Source of the DNA: Oscillospiraceae bacterium
Lineage (GTDB): Bacteria > Bacillota > Clostridia > Oscillospirales > Ruminococcaceae
Reading direction: 5' to 3'
NCBI GenBank assembly: GCA_031284525.1
Contig: JAISZR010000004.1
Coordinates: 248,001 to 312,000 of the forward strand
Length of the DNA: 64,000 nucleotides
The notes under the pieces were generated by a model that was not told the DNA's origin, did no database searches, and saw only the letters and a list, made by a program, of their open reading frames with translations. This document shows, piece by piece, positions 16,216-25,207 of the stretch. The position numbers were made by a program, and so were the translations under genes. Numbering within the stretch: the stretch's first letter is position 1; each line of letters starts with the position of its first letter.

Positions 16216-18360
16216 GTGTTAGAAAACATTAATCTGAATGATAAGAGTTACAACGACATTATGGAGAGAGCCACTAATATGCTCCCGATTCTGTCTAAGG
16301 AGTGGACTGACTATAACGATTCTGATCCTGGCATTACTTTGTTGCAGCTGTTCGCGATTCTTAATTTGCTGCAGCAGTCCTATGTTAATACTATAAATGA
16401 TAAAATAAAGAGCAATTTGTTGAAGCTACTCGGGTATGTTAGGGAACCCGTTAGAGCTCCAATAGCAGTCTCGTCTATTGAAACACCAAAAGGGCAGGTG
16501 TTGCCGAAAAACACCAGATTTTTGAGCGATGGCAAACTCACTTTTGAGCTCAGAGAAGATGCCTTTGTGGTGGATAATTCGATAAAAAAGGTCCTTGCAA
16601 TAAGTGATGAAAATATTAGGGATATTACTGATATTGTGACGAATGGGTTGACAAATAACTTTGCTAAGATTTTTGATCGGGAATCGGAGCGTCAGGAGCT
16701 GTGTATAGGGTTCGAGAAACCTGTTGATACAGAGGAGTTTGTGAGCCTTTTTTTCGATTTTGCGAATGCCGGTGAGATCGATGACGTTTTTGAGGACGTT
16801 TTTTTTGATTGTGACATAAATGTCTGCGATGTTGCGTGGGAGTGCTTTACAAAAGATGGTTGGAAAGGGTTGGCGGTTGAAGATGGCACCGTTGCGTTCT
16901 CGAAGAGTGGGACTTTAAGATTCAAACCGAATCATGTCATGGCAAAATATGAAAACGCGAATTTGGAAAAGGGGTTTTTCTATATTAGAGCGAGAGTTGT
17001 TGGCGGTAAGTTTGATGCGACTTTAAAGCTCAAAAGGCTTTTGATCAATGCTGTTCAACTCTTTGGGCAAGAAACAATGGCAAGGACAATCAATTTGATC
17101 GGTGCTGGCGGCAAAAAACAGATAATTAATTTGTCGAATGGACTTGTGGAGCACAAGAAGTTGCTGGTTGTGTGTGAGGAGGAGGGTTGTTTCCGATTAT
17201 ATAACGCGTATAATGGTGTTGAATCAAACCCAAAAGGGCGTTACTACATAATAAAACAAAAAGAAGACGGAACGATATGTTTGGAATTTGATGCTGAAAA
17301 ATTCGGATTCGCTCCAACGTCAAATGGTACTAAAATTAAAGTTATAACTTATTCACCAGGATTGACGGATTCCTTCAATTTGGGGAGAGTTGTTGGTTTT
17401 GATGGGCAAAGGTTTGAGTTCAATTTAACTAATCTTTCTGAATTTGGGTTTAGGCTTATGTTGAAGGTCACAGATAGTGATGGTGTGAAATTTATAGAAT
17501 GCAATAAAGTTGGCGACTGTTCAAGGGATGTCATGTTGGCTTATAGTTTAGATTACGACAGCAATGCGATTGTTTTGCATAATAATGTTTGCTGCAGCGG
17601 CGAATTGATTATTACGTCGTGCATTTACTGTGCGGGCAAAGATGGCAATGTGGTTTCTGGGGAGAGGTTTGTGCTTAGTAAAGCGGGGGAAGCTTTGTGG
17701 GGGAATGTAAAAGCGCACAGCATATATAACGTTCAAAATGGGAGAGATAGAGAAAGTCTGGATGAGTTAGTAAAGCGCATGGTATGGAGCATGGAATCAA
17801 CGGGTGTTGCTGTAACAAAGGGGGATTATTTTTCGTTACTCAAGGAGGTTCCGGGGCTCACCATAGAAAAGATAAACATAATTTTTAAAAGCGGGCAAAA
17901 TGAGGTCAATGTTGCAGTGAAATTAAAAAGTGATGATGAAATGCCCAAATTAAGTCCTAGGCACAGAGAGATTTTAGAGAGACATATGGAAGAACACAGG
18001 CAGTTAACAACTAATGTCAACTTTATCTCTCCCCACTATGTACCAATTGATGTAACGGGTTGTATATGCGTCAGACCCGATTTTAAAGGTGCGGAACTGG
18101 TTATACGTGATGTTTTGAAATACGAGCTTGACGGTATTCGTCCTGATGTGGAGTTCGGTCGCGGCGTTGTCTATGGTGACATATATTCAAAAATAGAGAA
18201 GTTGCCTTGCGTTGAATATATAGAGAGCCTGTCGTTTGATAGCAGATCAGGGTATGCCAGAAAGGATGGAAACGGAAACTTGGTCTTGGAACCTTCGGCA
18301 CTCGGGTATCTTGCCGGTTTCCAAATAGTAATTGCTAATAAAATGTTGACGGTGGTGTGA
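16216..18360 (+). CDS. Second baseplate J-like protein (putative baseplate assembly, Pvc11/12-like)
   Basis: A 714-residue wedge protein. The N-terminus SYNDIMERATNMLPILSKEW followed by TDYNDSDPGITLLQLFAILN resembles that of the preceding protein, so the two are distant paralogues. Residues ~515-590 (ESLDELVKRMVWSMESTG, then TKGDYFSLLKEVPG) form the J-like core. It starts at GTG 16216 with AAAGGTGGTG about 9 bases upstream. A 139-base gap separates it from the first J-like gene, the longest between baseplate genes. Its stop overlaps the next start (GTGA). Confidence 0.85.
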   Translation: MLENINLNDKSYNDIMERATNMLPILSKEWTDYNDSDPGITLLQLFAILNLLQQSYVNTINDKIKSNLLKLLGYVREPVRAPIAVSSIETPKGQVLPKNTRFLSDGKLTFELREDAFVVDNSIKKVLAISDENIRDITDIVTNGLTNNFAKIFDRESERQELCIGFEKPVDTEEFVSLFFDFANAGEIDDVFEDVFFDCDINVCDVAWECFTKDGWKGLAVEDGTVAFSKSGTLRFKPNHVMAKYENANLEKGFFYIRARVVGGKFDATLKLKRLLINAVQLFGQETMARTINLIGAGGKKQIINLSNGLVEHKKLLVVCEEEGCFRLYNAYNGVESNPKGRYYIIKQKEDGTICLEFDAEKFGFAPTSNGTKIKVITYSPGLTDSFNLGRVVGFDGQRFEFNLTNLSEFGFRLMLKVTDSDGVKFIECNKVGDCSRDVMLAYSLDYDSNAIVLHNNVCCSGELIITSCIYCAGKDGNVVSGERFVLSKAGEALWGNVKAHSIYNVQNGRDRESLDELVKRMVWSMESTGVAVTKGDYFSLLKEVPGLTIEKINIIFKSGQNEVNVAVKLKSDDEMPKLSPRHREILERHMEEHRQLTTNVNFISPHYVPIDVTGCICVRPDFKGAELVIRDVLKYELDGIRPDVEFGRGVVYGDIYSKIEKLPCVEYIESLSFDSRSGYARKDGNGNLVLEPSALGYLAGFQIVIANKMLTVV

Positions 18361-19466
18361 TTATGGCAGATGTGAAGAGGTTTGGCGTCAAAGGGGAAGG
18401 GTTTTCATCGGGGTTTTTGGAGAATATGCAACTATCTGATGGCGGGCTTGTGCTGCGTGAGTCGCAAAGTGGTGGATATATTTCGAATGTTTTGGATAGT
18501 ACTGAGGTGGGGACGGTTTGGGGAAGGTTGACCCTGAATGGCTGTTTTGATGAGGAGTGCCAGTATTCCATATACTCTTTTGCCACCGAAGACGACACGG
18601 TAACATACAATAACACGCAAATGGGTTTTGATGAGCTTTTGCATTCGAATGACGTTGCATTCGCAGAAAAGATAAATATCCTAGAGGTAGCTGGGGCCCA
18701 GGTTGATGCTGGATTGGATGATATTTTATTGACGGACCAAAAGGGCAGATATTTTGTGTTTGCCATCCGTTTGTTTTCGGTGCATGAAGTGGTCATCGAG
18801 AGTGTGAATGTGATGTTTCCCAAAGAGACGTTGATACAATATCTGCCGGAGGTTTTTGCCGCTGAAGATTCTGGTTTCTTGGAAAGGTACCTAGCTATCT
18901 TCGGTTCCATTTTTGCCGATCGCAGAGATTTATTGGCTAAGTTACCGGATTATTTGGATATAGATAAGGCGCCGGATGACATCTTGCCGGTGTTAGCTAG
19001 TTGGCTTGGAATTGGGTTGAATTTTAGTTTTTGGAGCCCAGATCGGTTCAGAAAGATTCTGAAAATGGCAAAAGAGATGAGTAAGTTTAAGGGGACAAAA
19101 CAGGTTCTGGAGGATATAATTGAAGTTTATTTTGGTGAGAGACCAATTATTGTGGAGCAATTCAAGTGGAAGAAATATAAAAGTGCCGAGAGGCAAGAGG
19201 GATGCGAGAACTTATATGGCTCTAGTGCGAATGAATTTACCCTTTTGATAAAGCATGCCGTAAGCGAAACGGTTTTTTTGCACCTAAAAAGCTTGTTAGA
19301 AGTGTTGGTGCCGGTCAGAGCGAAAGTTAATATCGTATTTTTGGATAATGGGAGTTTTTTGGATCGATACACCTATGTCGACATCAACTCAAAGTTAACC
19401 GACAATCAAATGGGCGTTACTTGCGACGGCACATGCAGCTTGGATGAAGACGTTGCTTTGGTTTGA
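18357..19466 (+). CDS. Phage tail protein I-like baseplate protein
   Basis: A 369-residue protein that ends the structural run. Residues ~160-300 match the tail-protein-I/gp7-type module: LIQYLPEVFAAEDSGFLERY, FADRRDLLAKLPDYLDIDKA, LPVLASWLGIGLNFSFW and KFKGTKQVLEDIIEVYFGE. The first ~150 residues are beta-rich and unassigned. It would link wedge proteins to peripheral fibres, although no fibre gene follows in this window. The GTG overlaps the previous stop; an ATG at 18363 is the alternative. Confidence 0.82.
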   Translation: MIMADVKRFGVKGEGFSSGFLENMQLSDGGLVLRESQSGGYISNVLDSTEVGTVWGRLTLNGCFDEECQYSIYSFATEDDTVTYNNTQMGFDELLHSNDVAFAEKINILEVAGAQVDAGLDDILLTDQKGRYFVFAIRLFSVHEVVIESVNVMFPKETLIQYLPEVFAAEDSGFLERYLAIFGSIFADRRDLLAKLPDYLDIDKAPDDILPVLASWLGIGLNFSFWSPDRFRKILKMAKEMSKFKGTKQVLEDIIEVYFGERPIIVEQFKWKKYKSAERQEGCENLYGSSANEFTLLIKHAVSETVFLHLKSLLEVLVPVRAKVNIVFLDNGSFLDRYTYVDINSKLTDNQMGVTCDGTCSLDEDVALV

Positions 19467-19646
19467 TAGATTATTAACCATCTAGATGGCATCTGGTAGC
19501 CAAAACGTCGGGTGCTTGCAGTTAGATTGCCTTACCCTGAACTGTGTTCTTGTGTATTAATCTCCCGTGTGGTAACCTTGTGTGTGTGATTGTCATATTT
19601 TGGACAACAAAAAGAGGTACGGAGTTCTGTGAGAGGTGCGAGGTCT

Positions 19647-20441
19647 GTGAAATATAATGCTTGCATATTAATTGCGCACAACGATCCCTTTTTCATATCG
19701 ATTTGCAAAAAATTCTTTTCACAATATAACATAATGGTCACTCAGGTTGAAAGCAACTACTGTAAGATAATTCATGCGATTGAGTTTTGGCAACCAGATG
19801 TCGTCTTGATCGACGTTATAATTCCTAACTCCGATTCCGTTTCTGTAATGGAAGCTTCACGCAACCTGAGCATTAAACGTATTCCCATGTTCTTTGTGAT
19901 CTCTTATGTTGATGACCACAAGATGAAAAGTGTTAATCTCGAGCATGGCGCTACCCAGTTTTTGCTCTGCCCATTTGATAACTATTTTGTGCTTTCAAAA
20001 ATCTTTAATTCCATTATTTCGGCACAGCACTCAGAACGAATTACACCTTGTTATTGCGGTAACAGAACTTCGCCCACACAGCGTTGTGAGCTTGCCGTCT
20101 ATGAAGCAGTTGCAAACCTCGGGGTACCCACGAATATGAACGGATACAAATACCTTTGCCGGGCTATTTTATACTGTGTTTCTGTCCCTTGGCAGAACCC
20201 GTGCCTTGGCAAGCAGATTTATCTGACTATTGCAGAGGCCGTGAATTCTAACGCGGTTTGCATTGAACGTTCAATCCGTCACGCCATCACCACTGCATGG
20301 GAAGGCAACGCTAACTTGATTGCCAACTATTTCGGCATTTCTCAAAAACCAACCAACATGCAGTTCATTTCGTTCATGGCTATGAAGTTCAGGTTTACTT
20401 TTGCCGCTAACGGTGATTCTTCTTTTCCTTCTGCCCTTTAA
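19647..20441 (+). CDS. Spo0A-like response regulator with degenerate receiver
   Basis: A ~264-residue regulator. The C-terminal ~115 residues match the Spo0A DNA-binding domain: AVYEAVANLGVPTNMNGYKY, LGKQIYLTIAEAVNSNAVCI, then ERSIRHAITTAWEGN and KPTNMQFISFMA. The N-terminal receiver keeps the phospho-acceptor Asp (~56, in LIDVIIP), but the acidic pair is HN (~11-12), the switch residue region reads VISY, and the conserved Lys before PFD is Cys. Mg-dependent phosphorylation is therefore doubtful. GTG 19647 has GAGAGGTG 8 bases upstream; GTG 19629 is possible. It lies just after the eCIS operon on the same strand and may control it, which is inference. Confidence 0.8.
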   Translation: MKYNACILIAHNDPFFISICKKFFSQYNIMVTQVESNYCKIIHAIEFWQPDVVLIDVIIPNSDSVSVMEASRNLSIKRIPMFFVISYVDDHKMKSVNLEHGATQFLLCPFDNYFVLSKIFNSIISAQHSERITPCYCGNRTSPTQRCELAVYEAVANLGVPTNMNGYKYLCRAILYCVSVPWQNPCLGKQIYLTIAEAVNSNAVCIERSIRHAITTAWEGNANLIANYFGISQKPTNMQFISFMAMKFRFTFAANGDSSFPSAL

Positions 20442-20494
20442 CGATCGTTTCGCTGTGGCTACTTTTTTGTTTTTTTGATGGGAGAACATCACGC

Positions 20495-20983
20495 TTAAAC
20501 ATCGGATTTGCAGACCCTTTTTTCCAAATCGAGTAGGTGTTTTTTTATCTCGATGCCCGCTGCATAACCGGTTAACTCACCACTAGTGCCAACCACGCGG
20601 TGGCACGGGATAAGAATTGGTAGCGGATTTAAATTGTTTGCAAACCCGACTGCGCGCGCAGCTCTGGGATGATTGAAGATTGCAGCCACCTCGCGGTAAC
20701 TTCTTGTTTCTCCGTAGGGTATGGTGAAAAGGGTGCTCCACACCTTCATCTGGAATTCGGTCCCATCAAATGAAAGTGGTAGATCAAAAATCCTTCGCTG
20801 CCCGGCTAAATATTCTTTCAGTTGTTTGCCAAGCTCCCCAAGTAGTGGCGTCTCTTGTATGACGCAGTCGTCTTTTTTGAAGTTTTTAAGTGTCCTGGCA
20901 AAATAAAGTTTTGTTATCCCCTGACCATTTTCAACGGTGACAATTTCCCCTATATCTGTGTCGTAGCAATAAGCGTAGTCCAT
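20495..20983 (-). CDS. ogt: Methylated-DNA-protein-cysteine methyltransferase
   Basis: A 162-residue DNA repair protein that transfers alkyl groups from O6-methylguanine to its own cysteine. The active-site PCHRV motif (residues ~129-133), the RAVGFANN block before it and the IPYGETRSYREVA helix-turn-helix are all present. The N-terminal ~60 residues are the usual poorly conserved domain. It is the last gene of the - strand run starting at uppP, 36 bases after glyS, and converges on the Spo0A-like gene. Confidence 0.93.
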   Translation of the reverse strand: MDYAYCYDTDIGEIVTVENGQGITKLYFARTLKNFKKDDCVIQETPLLGELGKQLKEYLAGQRRIFDLPLSFDGTEFQMKVWSTLFTIPYGETRSYREVAAIFNHPRAARAVGFANNLNPLPILIPCHRVVGTSGELTGYAAGIEIKKHLLDLEKRVCKSDV

Positions 20984-21019
20984 TAGTAGCCTTCTCCCTC
21001 AACACCTTTGCGTTGTTTT

Positions 21020-22393
21020 TTAGAATACAATTTTCTTGGCGATATATTCAACTAAAGCGGCAATTTTTATCCTTTCCTGTTGCATGCTATCTCTATCCCT
21101 AACTGTGACGGTACCGTCGTTTTCTGTGTCAAAATCATATGTTATGCAAAATGGCGTTCCGATTTCATCCTGCCTTCTATAGCGCTTCCCAATCGATCCG
21201 GTTTCGTCAAAATCAACTGAGAAGTGCTTCGAAAGTGTGCTACAAATCGTCGTTGCCTTTTCGGAAAGCTTCTTTGTTAATGGAAGTACACAAGCTTTTA
21301 TTGGGGCAAGTGCCGGGTGCAATTTTAGAACGATTCGGCTGTCACCTTCGGGCAACGATTCGCTTGCATAAGCATCACAGATGAATGCAAGTGCAGCTCT
21401 GTCAGCTCCTAGTGACGGTTCGACTACGTGGGGCAGGTAACTTTCGTCGGTTTCTGGATCGAAATATCCTAGATTTTTTGCGCTGTGTTTTTCGTGTTGG
21501 CTGAGGTCATAATCACCGCGACAAGCAATGCCACAAAGTTCGCCCCAGCCGAACGGGAAATTGTACTCGATATCAGTTGTTGCCTTTGAATAATGTGAGA
21601 GTTCTTCTTTTTTGTGGGCCCTGCGCCGCAGATTCTCTTTGGTCATGTTCAGTGAGAGCAGCCACTTGTGGCAGAAATCGCTCCAAAAACCAAACCACTC
21701 GGCGTCTGCTCCGGGTTTGCAAAAGAATTCAAGTTCCATCTGTTCAAACTCTCTTGTCCTAAATATAAAGTTGCCGGGTGTGATCTCATTTCGGAATGCC
21801 TTCCCAATTTGCGCAATTCCAAATGGAAGCTTCTTCCGCATGGTTTTCTGCACATTCACAAAATTAACAAAGATCCCCTGTGCAGTTTCTGGCCTCAAAA
21901 ATAGCTCGCTTTTGCTTTCTTCGATCACTCCCTGAAAAGTCTTGAACATAAGATTGAAGTTTCTGATTGATGTGAAGTTGTGTCCGCCACATTCTGGACA
22001 GCTCACATTATTTTTTTTGATGAATTCTTCAAGTTCTTCATCTTTGAGACCTTCTGCATTAACGCCAGTTTGTTCCGTTGCAATCTTGTCTGCTCTATGC
22101 CGAGTTTTGCAATCTTTGCAATCAACTAGTGGGTCACTGAAGTTCCCAACATGCTTCGACGCCACCAACACTTTCGTATTCGTAAGTATGGCGCAATCCA
22201 ACCCCACATTGAAGGCGCTTTCTTGCACGAATTTTCTCCACCATGCATTTTTAATGTTATTTTTAAGCTCAACACCAAGCGGTCCATAATCCCAAGCGTT
22301 AGCAAGCCCACCATAAATCTCGGAGTTGGCAAAAACGAATCCCCTATTTTTACAAAGATTCATAATGTCGTTCATCGATTTTTCAGTACCCAT
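21020..22393 (-). CDS. glyS: Glycyl-tRNA synthetase, single-chain class II
   Basis: A 457-residue homodimeric-type glycyl-tRNA synthetase that charges tRNA-Gly in the cytoplasm. Motifs include [20 protein letters not shown] at the N-terminus, [28 protein letters not shown] (motif 2) and [15 protein letters not shown] (motif 3). A CPEC pair near residue 131-138 ([12 protein letters not shown]) plus CKDC near 96 suggest the zinc insertion seen in this type. The C-terminal anticodon-binding domain is complete. It is 23 bases behind gpmI, so transcription is shared and no T-box leader fits between them. Confidence 0.95.
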   Translation of the reverse strand: MGTEKSMNDIMNLCKNRGFVFANSEIYGGLANAWDYGPLGVELKNNIKNAWWRKFVQESAFNVGLDCAILTNTKVLVASKHVGNFSDPLVDCKDCKTRHRADKIATEQTGVNAEGLKDEELEEFIKKNNVSCPECGGHNFTSIRNFNLMFKTFQGVIEESKSELFLRPETAQGIFVNFVNVQKTMRKKLPFGIAQIGKAFRNEITPGNFIFRTREFEQMELEFFCKPGADAEWFGFWSDFCHKWLLSLNMTKENLRRRAHKKEELSHYSKATTDIEYNFPFGWGELCGIACRGDYDLSQHEKHSAKNLGYFDPETDESYLPHVVEPSLGADRAALAFICDAYASESLPEGDSRIVLKLHPALAPIKACVLPLTKKLSEKATTICSTLSKHFSVDFDETGSIGKRYRRQDEIGTPFCITYDFDTENDGTVTVRDRDSMQQERIKIAALVEYIAKKIVF

Positions 22394-22416
22394 TGTTCAG
22401 CACCCCTTCTTAATTT

Positions 22417-23898
22417 TCAATCAGGTTCAACTAAATTTTGACCTGACATTTCATCCGGTTTGCGCAGTCCCAAAATTTCCAGTATTGTTGGGGCTACATC
22501 GCACAATTTGCCGCCTGATTTGAGTTTATTGCTTATTCCTGCAACGATGAAGGGGACTTCGTTTGTTGTGTGCGCAGTAACTATTCCTCCAGCCGCGTCT
22601 GCCATTTCTTCTGCATTCCCGTGATCTGCTGTTATCACAACAACGCCGCCAAATTCATCTATAAAATCTACTACTTTTCCCACAGATTCGTCGACCACCT
22701 GCACCGCTTCGATTGTTGCCGGCATGTTCCCGGTGTGTCCGACCATGTCGCAGTTTGCAAAATTCACGACCACCAAATCGTATTTGTCTGTTTGCAGTTT
22801 TTCTAATAGCCTCGTTGTGATTTCTCTGGCTGCCATTTGCGGTTCTTGGTCATAGGTTCTAACTTTTGGTGACGCTACTGTTATTCTTTCTTCGTTGGGG
22901 AACGCCTTTTCTTCACCACAGCTGAAAAAGTAGGTAACATGCGCATATTTTTCGGTTTCTGCAATCCGGAGCTGTTTTAAGTTGCACTTTGATACATATT
23001 CACCCAGGCCATTGGTGATTTTCGGTGTCTCAAAGATAACTCGGTCGCCTCGGGATGTTTTGTCATATCTGGTAAGGGTTACAAAATGCTCGAAGCCGCT
23101 GTCTTCAAAGGCTTTTTTGAGCTGTTTGGTTCTGTCAGCCCTAAAATTAAGGCAGATTATCCAGTCGTCGCTTTTTATGGGAATGTTTTTTAAGATGCGT
23201 GGTTTTAAAAATTCGTCAGTCTCTTGCATTTGGTAAGCATCTTCAAGCGCTCGAACGGGATCATCGCATTTCTCACCGATTCCTTTTGAAATTGCCAAAT
23301 GGGCGACATTCGTTTTTTCCCATCTGTTGTCGCGGTCCATTGCATAAAACCTTCCAACGAGAGTTGCGATTTCTCCAACACCGATCTCTTTTATCTTCGC
23401 TTGCAGCTCCCTGACGAACCTAATCCCCGATGTCGGCTGTGTATCTCGTCCGTCCATAAAGCAGTGAAGGAAGACTTTTTTTATTCCCTCTCGCTTTGCG
23501 AATTCCAAAAAGGCATAAAGGTGTTGATTGCTGCCGTGCACGCAACCATCAGAAAGAATTCCCAACACATGCAATACGGATTTATCTTTTAGACAACTTT
23601 TTGCCACCGCCTTAAAAGTTGGGTTCTTAAAGAATTCACCATTTTCGATGGCTGCATTGATTTTTTCTAAGGTCCCTATGACAATTCTTCCGGCTCCAAT
23701 GTTTGTGTGTCCAATTTCAGAGTTGCCCATCTGACCTTCAGGTAAACCAACAGCTTTACCTGAAGCCTTCAAGGTGGTGTTGGGACAGCTCCTGAGTAGT
23801 CTATCTAAATTTGGAGTTTTGGCCTGCGCGATCGCATTGTTGCGAGTTTTGTGGCTTATCCCGAAACCGTCTAGGATAATCAGTACCAGTGGTTTCAT
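22417..23898 (-). CDS. gpmI: 2,3-bisphosphoglycerate-independent phosphoglycerate mutase
   Basis: A 493-residue glycolytic enzyme interconverting 3- and 2-phosphoglycerate, using two Mn ions and a phosphoserine. It opens with LVLIILDGFG (metal Asp), has the catalytic Ser in MGNSEIGHTNIGAGR, the DGRDTQPTSG loop, NFRADR, NFANCDMVGHTG and TADHGNAEEM. I chose the ATG at 23898, which has AGGGAA 6 bases upstream; the frame extends to 23943 without a ribosome site. Confidence 0.95.
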   Translation of the reverse strand: MKPLVLIILDGFGISHKTRNNAIAQAKTPNLDRLLRSCPNTTLKASGKAVGLPEGQMGNSEIGHTNIGAGRIVIGTLEKINAAIENGEFFKNPTFKAVAKSCLKDKSVLHVLGILSDGCVHGSNQHLYAFLEFAKREGIKKVFLHCFMDGRDTQPTSGIRFVRELQAKIKEIGVGEIATLVGRFYAMDRDNRWEKTNVAHLAISKGIGEKCDDPVRALEDAYQMQETDEFLKPRILKNIPIKSDDWIICLNFRADRTKQLKKAFEDSGFEHFVTLTRYDKTSRGDRVIFETPKITNGLGEYVSKCNLKQLRIAETEKYAHVTYFFSCGEEKAFPNEERITVASPKVRTYDQEPQMAAREITTRLLEKLQTDKYDLVVVNFANCDMVGHTGNMPATIEAVQVVDESVGKVVDFIDEFGGVVVITADHGNAEEMADAAGGIVTAHTTNEVPFIVAGISNKLKSGGKLCDVAPTILEILGLRKPDEMSGQNLVEPD

Positions 23899-23959
23899 AT
23901 TAAATTCCCTACCCATCAAATTTGGCTCGTCTGGATGGATCAAGTGGCAAGTTTTTGAT

Positions 23960-25186
23960 TTAGTCGAGCGATCCGGTTTCGGAACTTTGTTCGTTTCCCC
24001 TGCGGTTTAGATAGTCGGATGTTTCTGTTGGCAAGCCCTTTTGTAACAATTTTTTCTCCACCAATCTTTTGGTGAATACGTAAAATGTGGCAAAGATAGG
24101 AACTCCGAGGATCATTCCAATGATGCCAAACAGATCGCCGAACAAGATGATGGCAAAGATCACCCAAAATCCGGTCAATCCTGTTTTATCTCCCAAAATT
24201 TTCGGGCTCAAAATGTTTGCGTCTGATATTTGCAGGACTATAATAAGTGCAATGAACAAGAGTGCTTTAAGTGGTGACACAAGCAGCAGGATGATGCAAC
24301 TTGGAACGGCTCCGATAAGTGGTCCAAAATAAGGGATCATGTTTGCTATCCCAATTATTGTGCTGATAAGGACAGAATATGGTATTCTCAAGATTAACAT
24401 TCCGACGTAACACACGATACCCACCACAACCGAATTTAAAAACTTGCCAAACATAAAGCTGTTAAAAGTACTGTTAAGCTCTCGAACAATTTCGACCATT
24501 TTTTGTAACTTTTCAGTCTTTAAGAATGCGCTTAAAAACTTCTTTGCCTGCGCGCAGAATACTTCTTTGCTATACAGGAAATAAAACGATACAACGCAGG
24601 TCACAAAAACATTAAAGATCCCCTTGGTTAATTGTGTGGCAAAGGTGATAACGTGGGGTGAAAGATCCCTCAAGCTTTTAGTTACAACTTCCAGCATATT
24701 CTTTAGCGAGTTGTTGAATTGATCTGACAAAGTTTTGGCGGGAAGGTTCAGGAGCTCTTCTAACCACCTTCCTCCGCTGCTAACATATTCAACCAGCTCG
24801 TTTATGTCTATTTTACTTATGTTGGCTGTGATGCATGGGATTAAGACGACGACCATAAACGCGATTATGAGAATAAGCACTGCCCACGAAAATGAGACGC
24901 TAATCCCTCGTATCACTTTTTCTGAGAGGTTGGTGTTTCTTAACTTTTTGACTTTTAATAGCGCTTTTAATGATTTTTCAATCCACATCAATAGTGGGTT
25001 AACAATATACGCAAGTAACAAGCCGTTAAAGATTGGTTTTAACGCCTTCATGAAGCTGCTCAGCCACATCATGGCCTCTACCAACTTGCTGATTCCAAAA
25101 TAAAATAATATTGCCGCCGCCAATACTCCAAAAGCATAAAACGACCCAGCAAGATACTTCCTATTCCACTCACCTTGTTTAAGCAA
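23960..25186 (-). CDS. AI-2E family membrane exporter
   Basis: A 408-residue polytopic membrane protein of the AI-2E/UPF0118 family. It has about eight hydrophobic segments, including ones near residues 15-35, 45-65, 85-115, 200-225, 250-275, 280-305 and 315-370. The family motif IANMIPYFGPLIGAVPS is clear near residues ~280-297, and GDLFGIIGMILGVPI near ~350. Substrate cannot be told from sequence: relatives export autoinducer-2, act as Na+/H+ antiporters or export other small molecules. The C-terminal ~30 residues are hydrophilic. Confidence 0.9.
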   Translation of the reverse strand: MLKQGEWNRKYLAGSFYAFGVLAAAILFYFGISKLVEAMMWLSSFMKALKPIFNGLLLAYIVNPLLMWIEKSLKALLKVKKLRNTNLSEKVIRGISVSFSWAVLILIIAFMVVVLIPCITANISKIDINELVEYVSSGGRWLEELLNLPAKTLSDQFNNSLKNMLEVVTKSLRDLSPHVITFATQLTKGIFNVFVTCVVSFYFLYSKEVFCAQAKKFLSAFLKTEKLQKMVEIVRELNSTFNSFMFGKFLNSVVVGIVCYVGMLILRIPYSVLISTIIGIANMIPYFGPLIGAVPSCIILLLVSPLKALLFIALIIVLQISDANILSPKILGDKTGLTGFWVIFAIILFGDLFGIIGMILGVPIFATFYVFTKRLVEKKLLQKGLPTETSDYLNRRGNEQSSETGSLD

Positions 25187-25207
25187 ACTTGTCTCCTCCT
25201 ACGTTCA

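Noticed and set aside
1..19466. Interpretation as a defective prophage tail
   Set aside because: Pvc16-like cap, DUF4280, DUF6760, split hub/spike and twin J-like proteins are eCIS-type, and no head, lysis or integration gene is present in the visible block.
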